From the IMG/VR virus record IMGVR_UViG_3300036832_000092, positions 1 to 52,898 of that record: 52,898 bases of DNA; one strand, given 5' to 3'. The translations under genes were made by a program, and so were the position numbers. This stretch comes from a virus. Positions 23,583 to 31,666 of this stretch are shown here, in pieces; within the stretch, counting starts at the first letter, position 1; each line of letters begins with the position of its first letter. The notes below the pieces were generated by a model, which did no database searches, was not told the DNA's origin, and saw only the letters and a program-made list of their open reading frames with translations.

Positions 23583-23734
23583 TGGGCGCTTTGATAATGG
23601 GGATTCTGCTGCTAGCGTTGAGCATTCTCATCGTTACCCAAATCCAGAAGCATGCTCGTTGGCACCGTGAGGAGCCAGCCGACAATGAATGGATCGCTCA
23701 ACTCAAGCGTTGGAATCGTCATGGATTCAAGTGA
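23582..23734 (+). CDS. Small single-pass membrane protein
   Basis: 50 residues. An N-terminal hydrophobic segment (ALIMGILLLALSILIV, about residues 3-18) is followed by a basic, Trp-rich tail (HARWHREEPADNEW, QLKRWNRHGFK). One transmembrane helix with a cytoplasmic basic tail is likely. TAATG overlap with the preceding gene. Function unknown. Confidence 0.55.
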   Translation: MGALIMGILLLALSILIVTQIQKHARWHREEPADNEWIAQLKRWNRHGFK

Positions 23735-24044
23735 TGAATACAGGCATGAGTTGACCAAGGATCATCGTCGGATGACCGACTTCCAAATCGCTACTTCATT
23801 GCCTGAGGGCTCAGGTTTATCAGTTGCGCAATTCCATCCATATTGGGACCTTGTATTGATATGTATTGATGGACGTCCGAACTACATCGTGACAGATTCA
23901 TCATATCGGCCCAATGGAAAGCCGCTCAAGGTCTATGGGCCTGTTGCCACGCGAGCAGATGCGATTACGTGGACGCGCAATACAGCAAAGTTCTGGCGAG
24001 AAACCCACCTCATGATACCTGAATGGCCTTGGGAGTGCCAATGA
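23721..24044 (+). CDS. Small protein, unknown function
   Basis: 107 residues from ATG 23721, overlapping the membrane-protein gene by 14 nt; a later ATG at 23772 is possible. Contains VAQFHPYWDLVLICIDGRPNYIVTDSSYRPN and ATRADAITWTRNTAKFWRETH. Mixed alpha/beta. Not recognised. Its stop overlaps the next start (ATGA). Confidence 0.55.
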   Translation: MDSSDEYRHELTKDHRRMTDFQIATSLPEGSGLSVAQFHPYWDLVLICIDGRPNYIVTDSSYRPNGKPLKVYGPVATRADAITWTRNTAKFWRETHLMIPEWPWECQ

Positions 24045-24277
24045 CAGCAGAGCAATGGGCACCGCCCAAAGAGGAATATTTCACGGTGGTAACCATGTAC
24101 ATTCCACCAGGCAAAGACTTCACCGCCAGGGAAATGATCGTCCATACCTATGGCCGATTTGAGAGGCGCCAGCAAGCCATTGCGCAAAAGCAGCGGATAT
24201 TGCGATCGCATGAGTCATATGACAATCCTGTACCTGATGGTGGCCGTCTCGTTGTAAGCGTCGTGAGGATGCTGTAA
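24041..24277 (+). CDS. Small protein, unknown function
   Basis: 78 residues from ATG 24041 (ATGA overlap). Strand-rich start (EEYFTVVTMYIPPGKDFTAREMI), then a basic helix (RFERRQQAIAQKQRILRSHESY) and a hydrophobic end (RLVVSVVRML). Not recognised. Its stop overlaps the nuclease start (TAATG). Confidence 0.6.
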   Translation: MTAEQWAPPKEEYFTVVTMYIPPGKDFTAREMIVHTYGRFERRQQAIAQKQRILRSHESYDNPVPDGGRLVVSVVRML

Positions 24278-25257
24278 TGCCGATCATCATACGTAACAGT
24301 GAGCGTGTGACATTCAAGCGATGTCAGGCAAGGTGGGTTTGGTCATTCGTTGATGGCCTTGTACCCAATGTGACCGACACCAAGCTGTGGTTCGGCGGTG
24401 GAATTCACATTGCGCTCGCTGAGTGGTATCAAAAGGGTCTCCAGCGCGGCCCACACCCCGCAAAGACATGGGCCAAATTTGTTGCTGATGAGGAAGTGTA
24501 CATCAAAAGCAGCAATGGTTTGCTTGATGAAGTCAAATGGCTGGACTCTCGTGACCTCGGCATGCAAATGTTGCTCAATTATACTGATACGTATGGTGAT
24601 GATCCTACATGGGATGTAATTGCGACTGAGCAGACATTCCAGGTCAAGAGCAGATTGCCGGATGGGACAGTCTTCTACATTACAGGCACATTTGACGGTG
24701 TGTATAGAGATACCGTTACCAAACAATTGTGGCTAATGGAGCATAAGACTTCAGCAGGTATTCCAGATACAGGCTTCCTTGATATGAGTGATCAAGGCAG
24801 CACATACTTCGCAGTCGCAGAGATTGTATTGCGAAATATGGGAATTATGGGCAAGTATCAGCACCTTGAAGGCATCATGTATAACTTCTTGCGTAAAGCG
24901 ATGCCTGATGATAGACCCAAGAATGAGCAAGGCAAAGCGCTCAACAAGAATGGATCAGTCAGCAAGGTCCAGCCATCACCATTGTTCATGCGATATGAGG
25001 CATGGCGAAGTAAGGGCCATCGTATCAAAACCATTGAGCACATGAAGGATGAAGTTGCTCAGATGATGGCGATACGGAATGGGCAATTCAATCCTACAAA
25101 GACGCCAACAATGGATTGTCGATGGGATTGCGCATTCTATCAGATGTGTCAATTGCATGAGTCTGGTGATGATTGGGAAGACTTCAGAGATGCCATGTTT
25201 ACCAAACAAGATCCTTATGCTGACCATAGAGCAGCAATGAAGGATGCTAGCGTCTGA
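24277..25257 (+). CDS. RecB/Cas4-like PD-(D/E)XK exonuclease
   Basis: 326 residues. PD-(D/E)XK signals: IHIALAEWYQKG near residue 45, GTFDGVYRD (~146) and LMEHKTS (~162), with Q-containing segment DQGSTYFAVAEI; C-terminal DCRWDCAFYQMC supplies cysteines of a Cas4/AddB-type iron-sulfur cluster. Such enzymes resect DNA ends in phage recombination. It is followed by a small gene, a RecA/Sak4-like ATPase and an SSB-like gene, which together make a plausible recombination set. The catalytic assignment is by motif. Confidence 0.8.
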   Translation: MPIIIRNSERVTFKRCQARWVWSFVDGLVPNVTDTKLWFGGGIHIALAEWYQKGLQRGPHPAKTWAKFVADEEVYIKSSNGLLDEVKWLDSRDLGMQMLLNYTDTYGDDPTWDVIATEQTFQVKSRLPDGTVFYITGTFDGVYRDTVTKQLWLMEHKTSAGIPDTGFLDMSDQGSTYFAVAEIVLRNMGIMGKYQHLEGIMYNFLRKAMPDDRPKNEQGKALNKNGSVSKVQPSPLFMRYEAWRSKGHRIKTIEHMKDEVAQMMAIRNGQFNPTKTPTMDCRWDCAFYQMCQLHESGDDWEDFRDAMFTKQDPYADHRAAMKDASV

Positions 25258-25284
25258 TGAGAGTAATTGGAGGTGAAAATTGTC

Positions 25285-25482
25285 ATGTTATCGGTCACCA
25301 CCATTGGATTGCGGGAAGTGGGGAATTTCAGGAACAGACTCGCCCGTGATTATGGACGCCGCAGGATTGACTGGGATGACTTCCAGTTCCTGACAGAGCA
25401 CCTGATGGCCATTGAAGAGAAGCTAGTTGAGATGGCCGCGAATGACCAACGTCGCATTGATGAAGATGAAAGGGTAAGTTGA
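25285..25482 (+). CDS. Small helical protein, unknown function
   Basis: 65 residues from ATG 25285 with GGAGGTG 9 nt upstream; TTG 25267 and GTG 25273 are in-frame alternatives. Basic N-terminal half (REVGNFRNRLARDYGRRR), then an acidic helix (LTEHLMAIEEKLVEMAAND). Stop overlaps the ATPase start. It may assist the flanking recombination proteins; this is inference. Confidence 0.5.
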   Translation: MLSVTTIGLREVGNFRNRLARDYGRRRIDWDDFQFLTEHLMAIEEKLVEMAANDQRRIDEDERVS

Positions 25483-26384
25483 TGCCAATTCCTGAGGCCA
25501 TTATCACGCTTGATGCGTGGGATGAGTCAATCAATTTCCTACTAGTTGCTGAGAGCGGCTATGGCAAAACTGTCTTTGCCGGCATGGTTGATCAGCGCAA
25601 GACAGATGGACCCAAAGCGCTGTTCTTAGCAACTGAGAACGGTACCATTAGCGCCAAGCGAATGGGCAGTACGGCTGATGTTTGGCCAATCAAGTCATGG
25701 CGTGATATTCAGCTCGCATACCGATACCTCAGTATTGGTGGTGGCTGCGATGAATATCAATGGGCGTTGCTTGATAGCATCACAGAGCTACAGAAGCTGT
25801 CGATGGACAACGCACTTGCGACTGGCGTATCTGAGAATCGCAAGAATGCCGATCCAGATGTGCCTCAAATCCAAGATCATCTCAAGGTGCAGCAACAGAC
25901 ACTCAACATGCTCAAGCGCTTCAACGAATTGCCCATCAACTGCTTGTACACAGCATTACCACTGAGATTTGATGATGCTGACGGCAACCCGTACTACCTC
26001 CCCGCACTTGATGGTAAGCAAGGAGGAATTGCTTGGCAAGCCATGGGCTACATGCATGTCGTTGGGCATGGGATCAAGCGACGAATCAAGGACAAAGACG
26101 ACAAGACAGTTGTAGTTCGACGCGTGTACTTCCAGTCAATGGGTCCATACAAGGCCAAAGATCGTTACGGCGTACTGGGCAACTTCATGGACAATCCAAA
26201 GCTATCAGACATTGAGGAGTTGATCAACAAGGACAAGGCAGCAGCAGCGGCAAATGTGCGCGCAATCGCAGCCAAGCATCAAGAATTGGCAGCCGTTGAT
26301 GAAACGACTGGGGAATCACTTGAGGTCACCATTGACGATCCAGACACTGGTGGCGATCTTCCACAACAAGCTGAGGAGTTCTGA
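25482..26384 (+). CDS. RecA-like (Sak4-type) ATPase
   Basis: 300 residues from ATG 25482 (TGATG overlap). Walker A VAESGYGKTVFAG (~22-34) has Ala in place of the first Gly of GxxxxGKT; Walker B ALLDSITELQ (~96-105). The middle contains LNMLKRFNELPINCLYTALPLRF. The C-terminal 60 residues are acidic and Ala-rich. Sak4-like ATPases act with SSB in phage strand annealing or exchange; the next gene is SSB-like. A general AAA ATPase is the alternative. Confidence 0.7.
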   Translation: MPIPEAIITLDAWDESINFLLVAESGYGKTVFAGMVDQRKTDGPKALFLATENGTISAKRMGSTADVWPIKSWRDIQLAYRYLSIGGGCDEYQWALLDSITELQKLSMDNALATGVSENRKNADPDVPQIQDHLKVQQQTLNMLKRFNELPINCLYTALPLRFDDADGNPYYLPALDGKQGGIAWQAMGYMHVVGHGIKRRIKDKDDKTVVVRRVYFQSMGPYKAKDRYGVLGNFMDNPKLSDIEELINKDKAAAAANVRAIAAKHQELAAVDETTGESLEVTIDDPDTGGDLPQQAEEF

Positions 26385-26989
26385 TGGTCAAGGTCGTTGT
26401 AGATGCCAGCAAGGCGCCGGATGCCGGCTTCACCACATATACAGGGCCAATGCCGCCAAATGGCCTGTATAAGTGCGTACTGAAGTCAGCTTGGTGGGGC
26501 AAGAGCAAGAACGATGTTCCAATGCTAACATGTGTGTTGGAATTCAAAGCCAAGAGTGCTGAGAAGGCCAAGTATGACGGATATGCGATCTGGTTGCGAA
26601 TCACCCATCAGGAATCGACATTGTGGCGCATGAAGTTGTTGTTCGCAGCGCTTGGTCAACCATCCAAGGCAAGCTTCAATGTCACAGAAAAGACCGGCCC
26701 ATTCGGCAAGATCGTTTCGCATATTGGTCGTGCCCAAGTCGGCAAGGCTGAATTACTGGTCAAGACCAAGACTGAGAAGTATGAGGGAACCAACAGACTT
26801 GCCGTTGATACCATGACACCATTGCCTGGCGTGACTGTTGAAGACTTTGATGAGGGTGATGAGACTTCATTCGACGAATCCAAGACGTTGACAGATGGAA
26901 TGATCGAATCTGATGATGATTTCGCCAACATAGACCCAAGCGATGACACGTGGGAACAATCTGGCGCAACTGACGATCCTCCATTCTAG
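26384..26989 (+). CDS. SSB-like protein (DUF669 type)
   Basis: 201 residues, TGATG overlap with the ATPase. Beta-rich N-terminal 140 residues (GLYKCVLKSAWWGKSKNDVPMLTCVLEF, GYAIWLRITHQEST) resemble DUF669-type phage single-strand binding proteins, and the acidic tail ending DDPPF is the usual SSB partner-binding tip. It probably coats single-stranded DNA and recruits the recombination ATPase and replication proteins. Confidence 0.7.
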   Translation: MVKVVVDASKAPDAGFTTYTGPMPPNGLYKCVLKSAWWGKSKNDVPMLTCVLEFKAKSAEKAKYDGYAIWLRITHQESTLWRMKLLFAALGQPSKASFNVTEKTGPFGKIVSHIGRAQVGKAELLVKTKTEKYEGTNRLAVDTMTPLPGVTVEDFDEGDETSFDESKTLTDGMIESDDDFANIDPSDDTWEQSGATDDPPF

Positions 26990-27000
26990 GATCAGATGTG

Positions 27001-27732
27001 ATGAAGATATACCTTCCATTTGACAATGTTGACAAGAATGTGTTGGTGTTGTCTGAACATGATCTTGGACACCAACGCAATTGTTGCCTGACGATTCTGG
27101 AGTCTCTCGCGAGTGGCAAAGGATGGACTTGGCATCCAGGCGTCAACATGTGGTATGGTAGCGAGCAATTGCTTGCCCAAATCGCGTACAAGATCAATGA
27201 AGAATGGGCCCAGCAATCCGCCATATCACTTGGTGAAGAGCGTCGCGCATTCAATGGATTGGTCAAGGTATATCATCAAATCTTGACTGACCTTGGATTT
27301 GACATTCGCACCATCATTGCGATCACTCCAGATACGCCATGGTGGTGGGGACATCAGAGGTTCCATCAGGGCGAGAAGTCCATGCTGGTGCGGCATGATC
27401 CTGAATGGTATCGTCAGTTCTTCCCCAAGATGGACAATACGCTCTGTGAGTGGTGGCCCAGATTCTCCAAAGATAAATGGGTGTACGGTCCACACATTGG
27501 CCCCACTGGGGATTGCGCAGAATATGAACTTGACGACAAACCAATACTAAGACCAGTGCGGGGGATGAGTAAGAAAGAGTTTGCCGCTCATGCAAATCGT
27601 TACCACAACCTATTGGGTAGTGGTAACAAGATGCGCATTTCAGACAATGAACCAATCATGGACTCACTTAGGGTGTTACATGATCGCTTCCATCAGAAGC
27701 GCCTCTACCAGACTCATGATCATGTATCATAA
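27001..27732 (+). CDS. Pyrimidine-dimer DNA glycosylase-like (MSMEG_6728-type) protein
   Basis: 243 residues from ATG 27001 (GTG 26998 is possible). The pattern LSEHDLGHQRNCCLTILESL, WHPGVNMWYGSEQLLAQIAYKINEEW and later PWWWGHQRFHQGEKSMLVRHDPEWYRQFF matches the family of pyrimidine-dimer DNA glycosylase-like proteins (R-x-x-K/Q, HP-x-x-x-MW, HxxKSxL). In this copy R/K positions of the catalytic-type motif are partly changed (LGHQR). It may repair or recognise modified bases. Function is inferred from family. Confidence 0.6.
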   Translation: MKIYLPFDNVDKNVLVLSEHDLGHQRNCCLTILESLASGKGWTWHPGVNMWYGSEQLLAQIAYKINEEWAQQSAISLGEERRAFNGLVKVYHQILTDLGFDIRTIIAITPDTPWWWGHQRFHQGEKSMLVRHDPEWYRQFFPKMDNTLCEWWPRFSKDKWVYGPHIGPTGDCAEYELDDKPILRPVRGMSKKEFAAHANRYHNLLGSGNKMRISDNEPIMDSLRVLHDRFHQKRLYQTHDHVS

Positions 27733-27743
27733 GGGATTCGTCA

Positions 27744-28538
27744 ATGGATATTGCCATATTGGGCTGCGGTCCAGCAGGATTGCTTGCCGCGCATGCAGGT
27801 AGGTTACTCGGACATGAGGTGATGATATTCAGCAAGAAGCAACGATCGCAGATGCGTGGGGCTCAATACATGCATCATCACATACCAGGATTACCCACTG
27901 AGGCATCTGTCAAGCTCGCATATGTATTGCATGGGGAAATTGACTCATACCGTACCAAAGTGTATGGCGACAATACATATGATGATATTGCAGTTAGCCC
28001 ACAACTATTCGTTGGTTTCCATGAGGCTTGGAACATCAGGCAGGCATACAATACCTTATGGAAGAAGTACAATGGCCTGATTGTCAATACCAGCATTACG
28101 CAAGACATTTTACATCGCATTGTCGGCGGATTCGACGTCTGTCTCTCAACCATCCCCGCACCTCTGCTGTGCTACCAAAACCATCAATTCCATGACGTCA
28201 AAGTCTGGATTGATAATACGTGGCATGGCCCAGATCCTGTTATGAATCATGAGTATTATGGCACGCCGCATGTAGTGCTGTGTAATGGGTTGCCATATGA
28301 CAAACACCATGTACGACAGACCGGATGGTATCGTACATCACTCATCTACAGTCACGCCAACACCGAATGGATTTCCAAATCCGACGCCATTCCCACTACA
28401 GCAAAGCAAATCACAAAGCCATTGACGACGGATTGTGATTGCTGGCCAACTATCATCAGGGCTGGTAGATATGGGGAATGGCGCAAGGGTGTCCTCACCC
28501 ACAATGCATTTGAGACCGCATTAGAGGCATTCAATTGA
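27744..28538 (+). CDS. FAD-binding oxidoreductase-like protein
   Basis: 264 residues. Rossmann start DIAILGCGPAGLLAAHAG (GxGxxG, residues 2-20), then EVMIFSKKQRSQMRGAQYMHHHIPG, a signature of a small actinophage FAD-dependent family. Further blocks: LFVGFHEAWNIRQAYNTLWKKY and the FDVCLSTIPAPLL segment. Conserved His/Cys around 160-215. The substrate is not known. It lies between a DNA-glycosylase-like gene and a nucleotide phosphatase, so a role in base or nucleotide chemistry is possible. Its stop overlaps the next start (TTGA). Confidence 0.65.
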   Translation: MDIAILGCGPAGLLAAHAGRLLGHEVMIFSKKQRSQMRGAQYMHHHIPGLPTEASVKLAYVLHGEIDSYRTKVYGDNTYDDIAVSPQLFVGFHEAWNIRQAYNTLWKKYNGLIVNTSITQDILHRIVGGFDVCLSTIPAPLLCYQNHQFHDVKVWIDNTWHGPDPVMNHEYYGTPHVVLCNGLPYDKHHVRQTGWYRTSLIYSHANTEWISKSDAIPTTAKQITKPLTTDCDCWPTIIRAGRYGEWRKGVLTHNAFETALEAFN

Positions 28539-29194
28539 ACAAAACGCATCATCGCGTTGATGATTCAATTTACCAAGATGGATTGATTGTAGCCGTTGAT
28601 GTTGATGGCACACTTGGCGATCACTACACCCATCTGATCAATTTCGCTTCAATGTGGCTTGGACGCGACGTCAAATATGACCCTAGTGCGGGATGGCCTG
28701 ATGGCGCGACAAAGTTTCAGTTTGCGCGTGCGCTTGGTGTAAGCAAGGCAACGTATCGCAAGATCAAATTGGCGTATCGTCAAGGAGGCATGAAGCGTTC
28801 AATGCCTGTATATGACGGCGCTGCCGAATTGACTCGTGAGATACGGCGCATGAATGTGCAGTTATGGATATGTACATCAAGGCCATATCTGAAGTTCGAT
28901 GAGATTGACCCGGATACAAGGCATTGGTTGCGTATCAATCGGATTCAATATGACAGCTTGTTGTACGGTGACTTCAAATACCGCGACTTGTCCAAGCGTG
29001 TAGGTGCTGAGAATGTGGTTGTGGCGTTTGATGATTTACCAGAAATGTGCAATCAAGCAATCCATAACAAATTGGAGGTATTGCTCATAGAACGACCTCA
29101 CAATGAGAACAGACCAGCAGTACCAAGCTATCCATCAGTCAGCAATTTGTACCAGGCCCAAGATCGAATCAAGGAGCTCATACGTGGACATTAG
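28535..29194 (+). CDS. HAD-superfamily 5'-nucleotidase-like phosphatase
   Basis: 219 residues, TTG start in a 4-nt overlap. HAD motif I IVAVDVDGTLGDHY (Asp nucleophile), motif II-like ICTSRP, and the motif IV-like DD in VVVAFDDLPEMC. Architecture resembles 5'-deoxynucleotidase/NT5C-like phage enzymes, with a cap region between. Probable substrates are (deoxy)nucleoside monophosphates. Cognate neighbours are other nucleotide-linked genes. Confidence 0.7.
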   Translation: MNKTHHRVDDSIYQDGLIVAVDVDGTLGDHYTHLINFASMWLGRDVKYDPSAGWPDGATKFQFARALGVSKATYRKIKLAYRQGGMKRSMPVYDGAAELTREIRRMNVQLWICTSRPYLKFDEIDPDTRHWLRINRIQYDSLLYGDFKYRDLSKRVGAENVVVAFDDLPEMCNQAIHNKLEVLLIERPHNENRPAVPSYPSVSNLYQAQDRIKELIRGH

Positions 29195-29693
29195 CCCCAA
29201 CATCAGGCAGCCATACAAGCCAGCAGGATTCGCAAGCGATCTTGAATACATCGAGCGCGTCTTGCTACCAGAATGGTTTGATGAATTCAGAATCAAGAAT
29301 GCCGACTATGGAGATGATAGCGGCAAGCTTGGTGTGATGGGTGGCTTTACAGATTTGTGGCGCAAGATTCATAAGCTCAAGCGATCAGTTTGGGATGGCC
29401 AAGAACTCCATGGCGAGCAGACAAGAGAGATTGTCATGGATATGATTGGCCACGCATTTCTGCTGGTAGTCGATCTTGATGGTTTTGATCAAGCGTTGAC
29501 ATACCAGAACACAAGTATTGACGAGGTCAAGCAACAGCCAACGCCGACTGATGATGTGCGTTGTGAGCGAATGGCATTCGGCACAAGATGTAATCTGGAT
29601 GTAGGGCATGATGGCTTCCATGTCTACAAGAATGCCAAGCAGACGGATGGTCCAATTCAGATGGACTTGGTTGAGGACTACGATCACTCATGA
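29184..29693 (+). CDS. DUF1599-like (nucleotide modification-associated) protein
   Basis: 169 residues from GTG 29184 with AAGGAG upstream; the open frame extends back to 29103 inside the phosphatase gene. It contains KNADYGDDSGKLGVMGGFTDLWRKIHKLKR and EIVMDMIGHAFLLVVDL, close to the DUF1599 pattern (K-x-x-DYG...LG...W-K...D...D-x-x-x-Y/H-A). Such domains associate with nucleotide or DNA modification. The C-terminal 50 residues have a small Cys/His-containing part (VRCERMAFGTRCNLDVGHDG) of unknown use. Confidence 0.55.
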   Translation: MDISPNIRQPYKPAGFASDLEYIERVLLPEWFDEFRIKNADYGDDSGKLGVMGGFTDLWRKIHKLKRSVWDGQELHGEQTREIVMDMIGHAFLLVVDLDGFDQALTYQNTSIDEVKQQPTPTDDVRCERMAFGTRCNLDVGHDGFHVYKNAKQTDGPIQMDLVEDYDHS

Positions 29694-30346
29694 CGAATGT
29701 GCTTGTAATTGGCGGCACCACCAGAGGGATTGGCAGAAGTTTCGTCAAGCATAGCAAGTCGTGCAACTACAAGTTGTTCGTGCCAAATCCAGAGATATTC
29801 GACGTTCGCAGCAGCAAGAGTGTTCATCAATGGTTTGATGAACATCCGCAGATGGACTACACTCTGTACTGCGCAGGTGTCAAGATCCTTTCTTGGATCA
29901 AAGACTTGGACATTCACGCCATACGTGAATCGTTTGACGTCAATGTCATAGGATTCACCAATGTGCTGCGTGAGATCATTAGCCAACAAAGCCATGGACG
30001 CATCTGTGCTATTACAAGCAGTGCGGCAGTACATCCCATGCGTACCAGCATTGATTACTGCTCAAGCAAGGCAGCGCTTGAGATGGCCATACACGTCGCA
30101 GCACGAGAGTTGTCAGAATGGCATATCACAGGCATCAGGCCAACCGTTGTTGCGGATACTGAAATGACCCAAATGGACATTGAGACCATCAGCAAATTGC
30201 GGGGATGGACGGAGGGACAGACATTGCTAGAAATGGGAACGATGCTACACTCGGCAGACGTGGCCGATGTCGCACACTGGCTACTATTCTCATCCCCGCA
30301 TTCCATGTCTGGCAGCATTCTTGATATCGGAACGGCACTAGCATGA
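29690..30346 (+). CDS. Short-chain dehydrogenase/reductase (SDR) family protein
   Basis: 218 residues, ATGA overlap with the previous gene. NAD(P)-binding VIGGTTRGIGRSF (TGxxxGxG type), LYCAGV (NNAG-like position), SS in ITSSAAVH and catalytic YxxxK in DYCSSKAALE. A shorter than usual SDR but with the Ser-Tyr-Lys set intact. SDR genes are uncommon in phage genomes; its place among the FAD, HAD and DUF1599 genes suggests a small metabolic or nucleotide-modification set. Substrate unknown. Confidence 0.8.
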   Translation: MTNVLVIGGTTRGIGRSFVKHSKSCNYKLFVPNPEIFDVRSSKSVHQWFDEHPQMDYTLYCAGVKILSWIKDLDIHAIRESFDVNVIGFTNVLREIISQQSHGRICAITSSAAVHPMRTSIDYCSSKAALEMAIHVAARELSEWHITGIRPTVVADTEMTQMDIETISKLRGWTEGQTLLEMGTMLHSADVADVAHWLLFSSPHSMSGSILDIGTALA

Positions 30347-31035
30347 CACTTGAGAGCGTCACATTGTCAATGCCCGATGGCTGGTGGAATGAACTGCCAG
30401 AGAACCCATATGGGCCAGACTTTGGTCAAATGGCGTTGTATTGCCGAACGCCAGAGATTGTAGAGGACATAATTGAGAAGGGTCGTGAGATGGGCTATGA
30501 CGATTGGGTCACAGACATAGCACGGCATCGTGGTGAAATCCTCGACACAGACCATCAGCAATTCGTCATCAAGCCAATTGTAATTGATGCCTTTATGGCA
30601 TTCAATTACGATCTCATCCAAGGTGTTGAGTTTGAGTTGATGTCGTGGAGACATGTCCATGACTCGCCTCTTCATCAGCATTACTTTGAGCAAAATGGCT
30701 ATGTACCTGTCATGACGTATCGTGTTGAATGCGTGTTCACAGAACAAGATCGTTTGTTCAGAGAGTTTGGCATGCGGCCTTGCTATCGGTTCACGACTGT
30801 CTCGCATGAAAATCCAAATGTGTTTGGGCGCGCAAGGTATCGTGATACGATGTATGATACGTATGATGAACTTGGCTACAATTTGCGATGCTGTGCGCGA
30901 ATACCGCATGAGCCGTACTTTGTAGTGCCAAGGGGCAGTGGTGTCGAATTGAACCCACATTATTGGGGACATGAGATCAGCGACTCAGAGCTCATAGACG
31001 GCATATGGTACAGACATGGATGGGAGCCCAAGTGA
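30343..31035 (+). CDS. Unknown protein
   Basis: 230 residues, ATGA overlap. Contains several conserved-looking aromatic blocks: MPDGWWNELPENPYGPD, FMAFNYDLIQGVEFELMSWRHVHDSP, HENPNVFGRARYRDTMYD and WGHEISDSELIDGIWYRHGW. No motif known to me. It is coupled to the SDR gene, so it may belong to the same set. Its stop overlaps the next start (GTGA). Confidence 0.6.
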   Translation: MTLESVTLSMPDGWWNELPENPYGPDFGQMALYCRTPEIVEDIIEKGREMGYDDWVTDIARHRGEILDTDHQQFVIKPIVIDAFMAFNYDLIQGVEFELMSWRHVHDSPLHQHYFEQNGYVPVMTYRVECVFTEQDRLFREFGMRPCYRFTTVSHENPNVFGRARYRDTMYDTYDELGYNLRCCARIPHEPYFVVPRGSGVELNPHYWGHEISDSELIDGIWYRHGWEPK

Positions 31036-31298
31036 CATTACAAGATCGTAAAGAGTTGTTTGTCCAGTTGACAATTATGGAGGCGCTCCATTTGGCGCAA
31101 CATCGAATTGAAGTTGCTGGCTTTGAGCAGAGCTTGACTGACCTAATGACCAGAATTACCAATACATTCGGCAAACAGCGAGAGCCAAAGACAACAATTC
31201 GCGTGGACCTGTACAGTATCATGGATAAATGTGAAGTGCCGCCATGGCGTCAAATGTTGGGCGTTATCAATCCCAATGAGAAAATGGGTGACTACTGA
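31032..31298 (+). CDS. Small helical protein, unknown function
   Basis: 88 residues from GTG 31032, GTGA overlap with the preceding gene; the open frame reaches 31005. Helical N-terminal part (QLTIMEALHLAQHRIEVAGFEQSLTDLM), then IRVDLYSIMDKCEVPPW. Not recognised. Stop overlaps the next start. Confidence 0.55.
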   Translation: MTLQDRKELFVQLTIMEALHLAQHRIEVAGFEQSLTDLMTRITNTFGKQREPKTTIRVDLYSIMDKCEVPPWRQMLGVINPNEKMGDY

Positions 31299-31498
31299 TG
31301 GCCGCATATCAAGTGGTAATCAAGTTGTTGCTACGGCAGAATGACAATCACCCAATCCCTGATGACGATGGTACATTCCTTGACGATCTTGAGGATGCAA
31401 TCTCAGATCATCTTGAGAATCAAGACATCGAGCTACATACTGGGCATTCGTTCACAATGGTAGTATCAGACATTGATATAGATGAAGATTCTGCATAG
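31298..31498 (+). CDS. Small acidic protein, unknown function
   Basis: 66 residues, TGATG overlap. Predicted fold beta-alpha-beta: YQVVIKLLLRQ, DDLEDAISDHLEN, FTMVVSDIDIDEDS. Acidic. Last gene of the coupled block that begins near 21960; a ~170-nt non-coding gap follows. Confidence 0.55.
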   Translation: MAAYQVVIKLLLRQNDNHPIPDDDGTFLDDLEDAISDHLENQDIELHTGHSFTMVVSDIDIDEDSA

Positions 31499-31513
31499 GC
31501 TAAAAGTTGTGAG

Positions 31514-31568
31514 CCGCCAAATCAGCCCTAAGAGAAGTCGATCTTAGTCAGTCCGTTAGGACTGCCAT
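31514..31568 (+). promoter_or_regulatory. AAGTCGATCTT element and hairpin before the polymerase
   Basis: 31514-31545 is the second copy of the element at 14363-14395 (two substitutions and a one-base gap). It is followed by a CAGTCC/GGACTG hairpin with loop GTTA (~31548-31563). The rest of the 31499-31666 gap shows nothing else clear. Confidence 0.6.
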
Positions 31569-31666
31569 TGACTGAAATGCTCTTACGCAGCGATACAAGT
31601 ACCGGCAACAAGGCTTTACGCTCGGCGCCCAGCCGGAGTCTCGCCGATCGGAACTAGTTGGGAAGT

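Noticed and set aside
26042-26054. CATG-N5-CATG in coding DNA
   Set aside because: The sequence encodes a normal stretch of the ATPase and lacks extended stems; likely chance.
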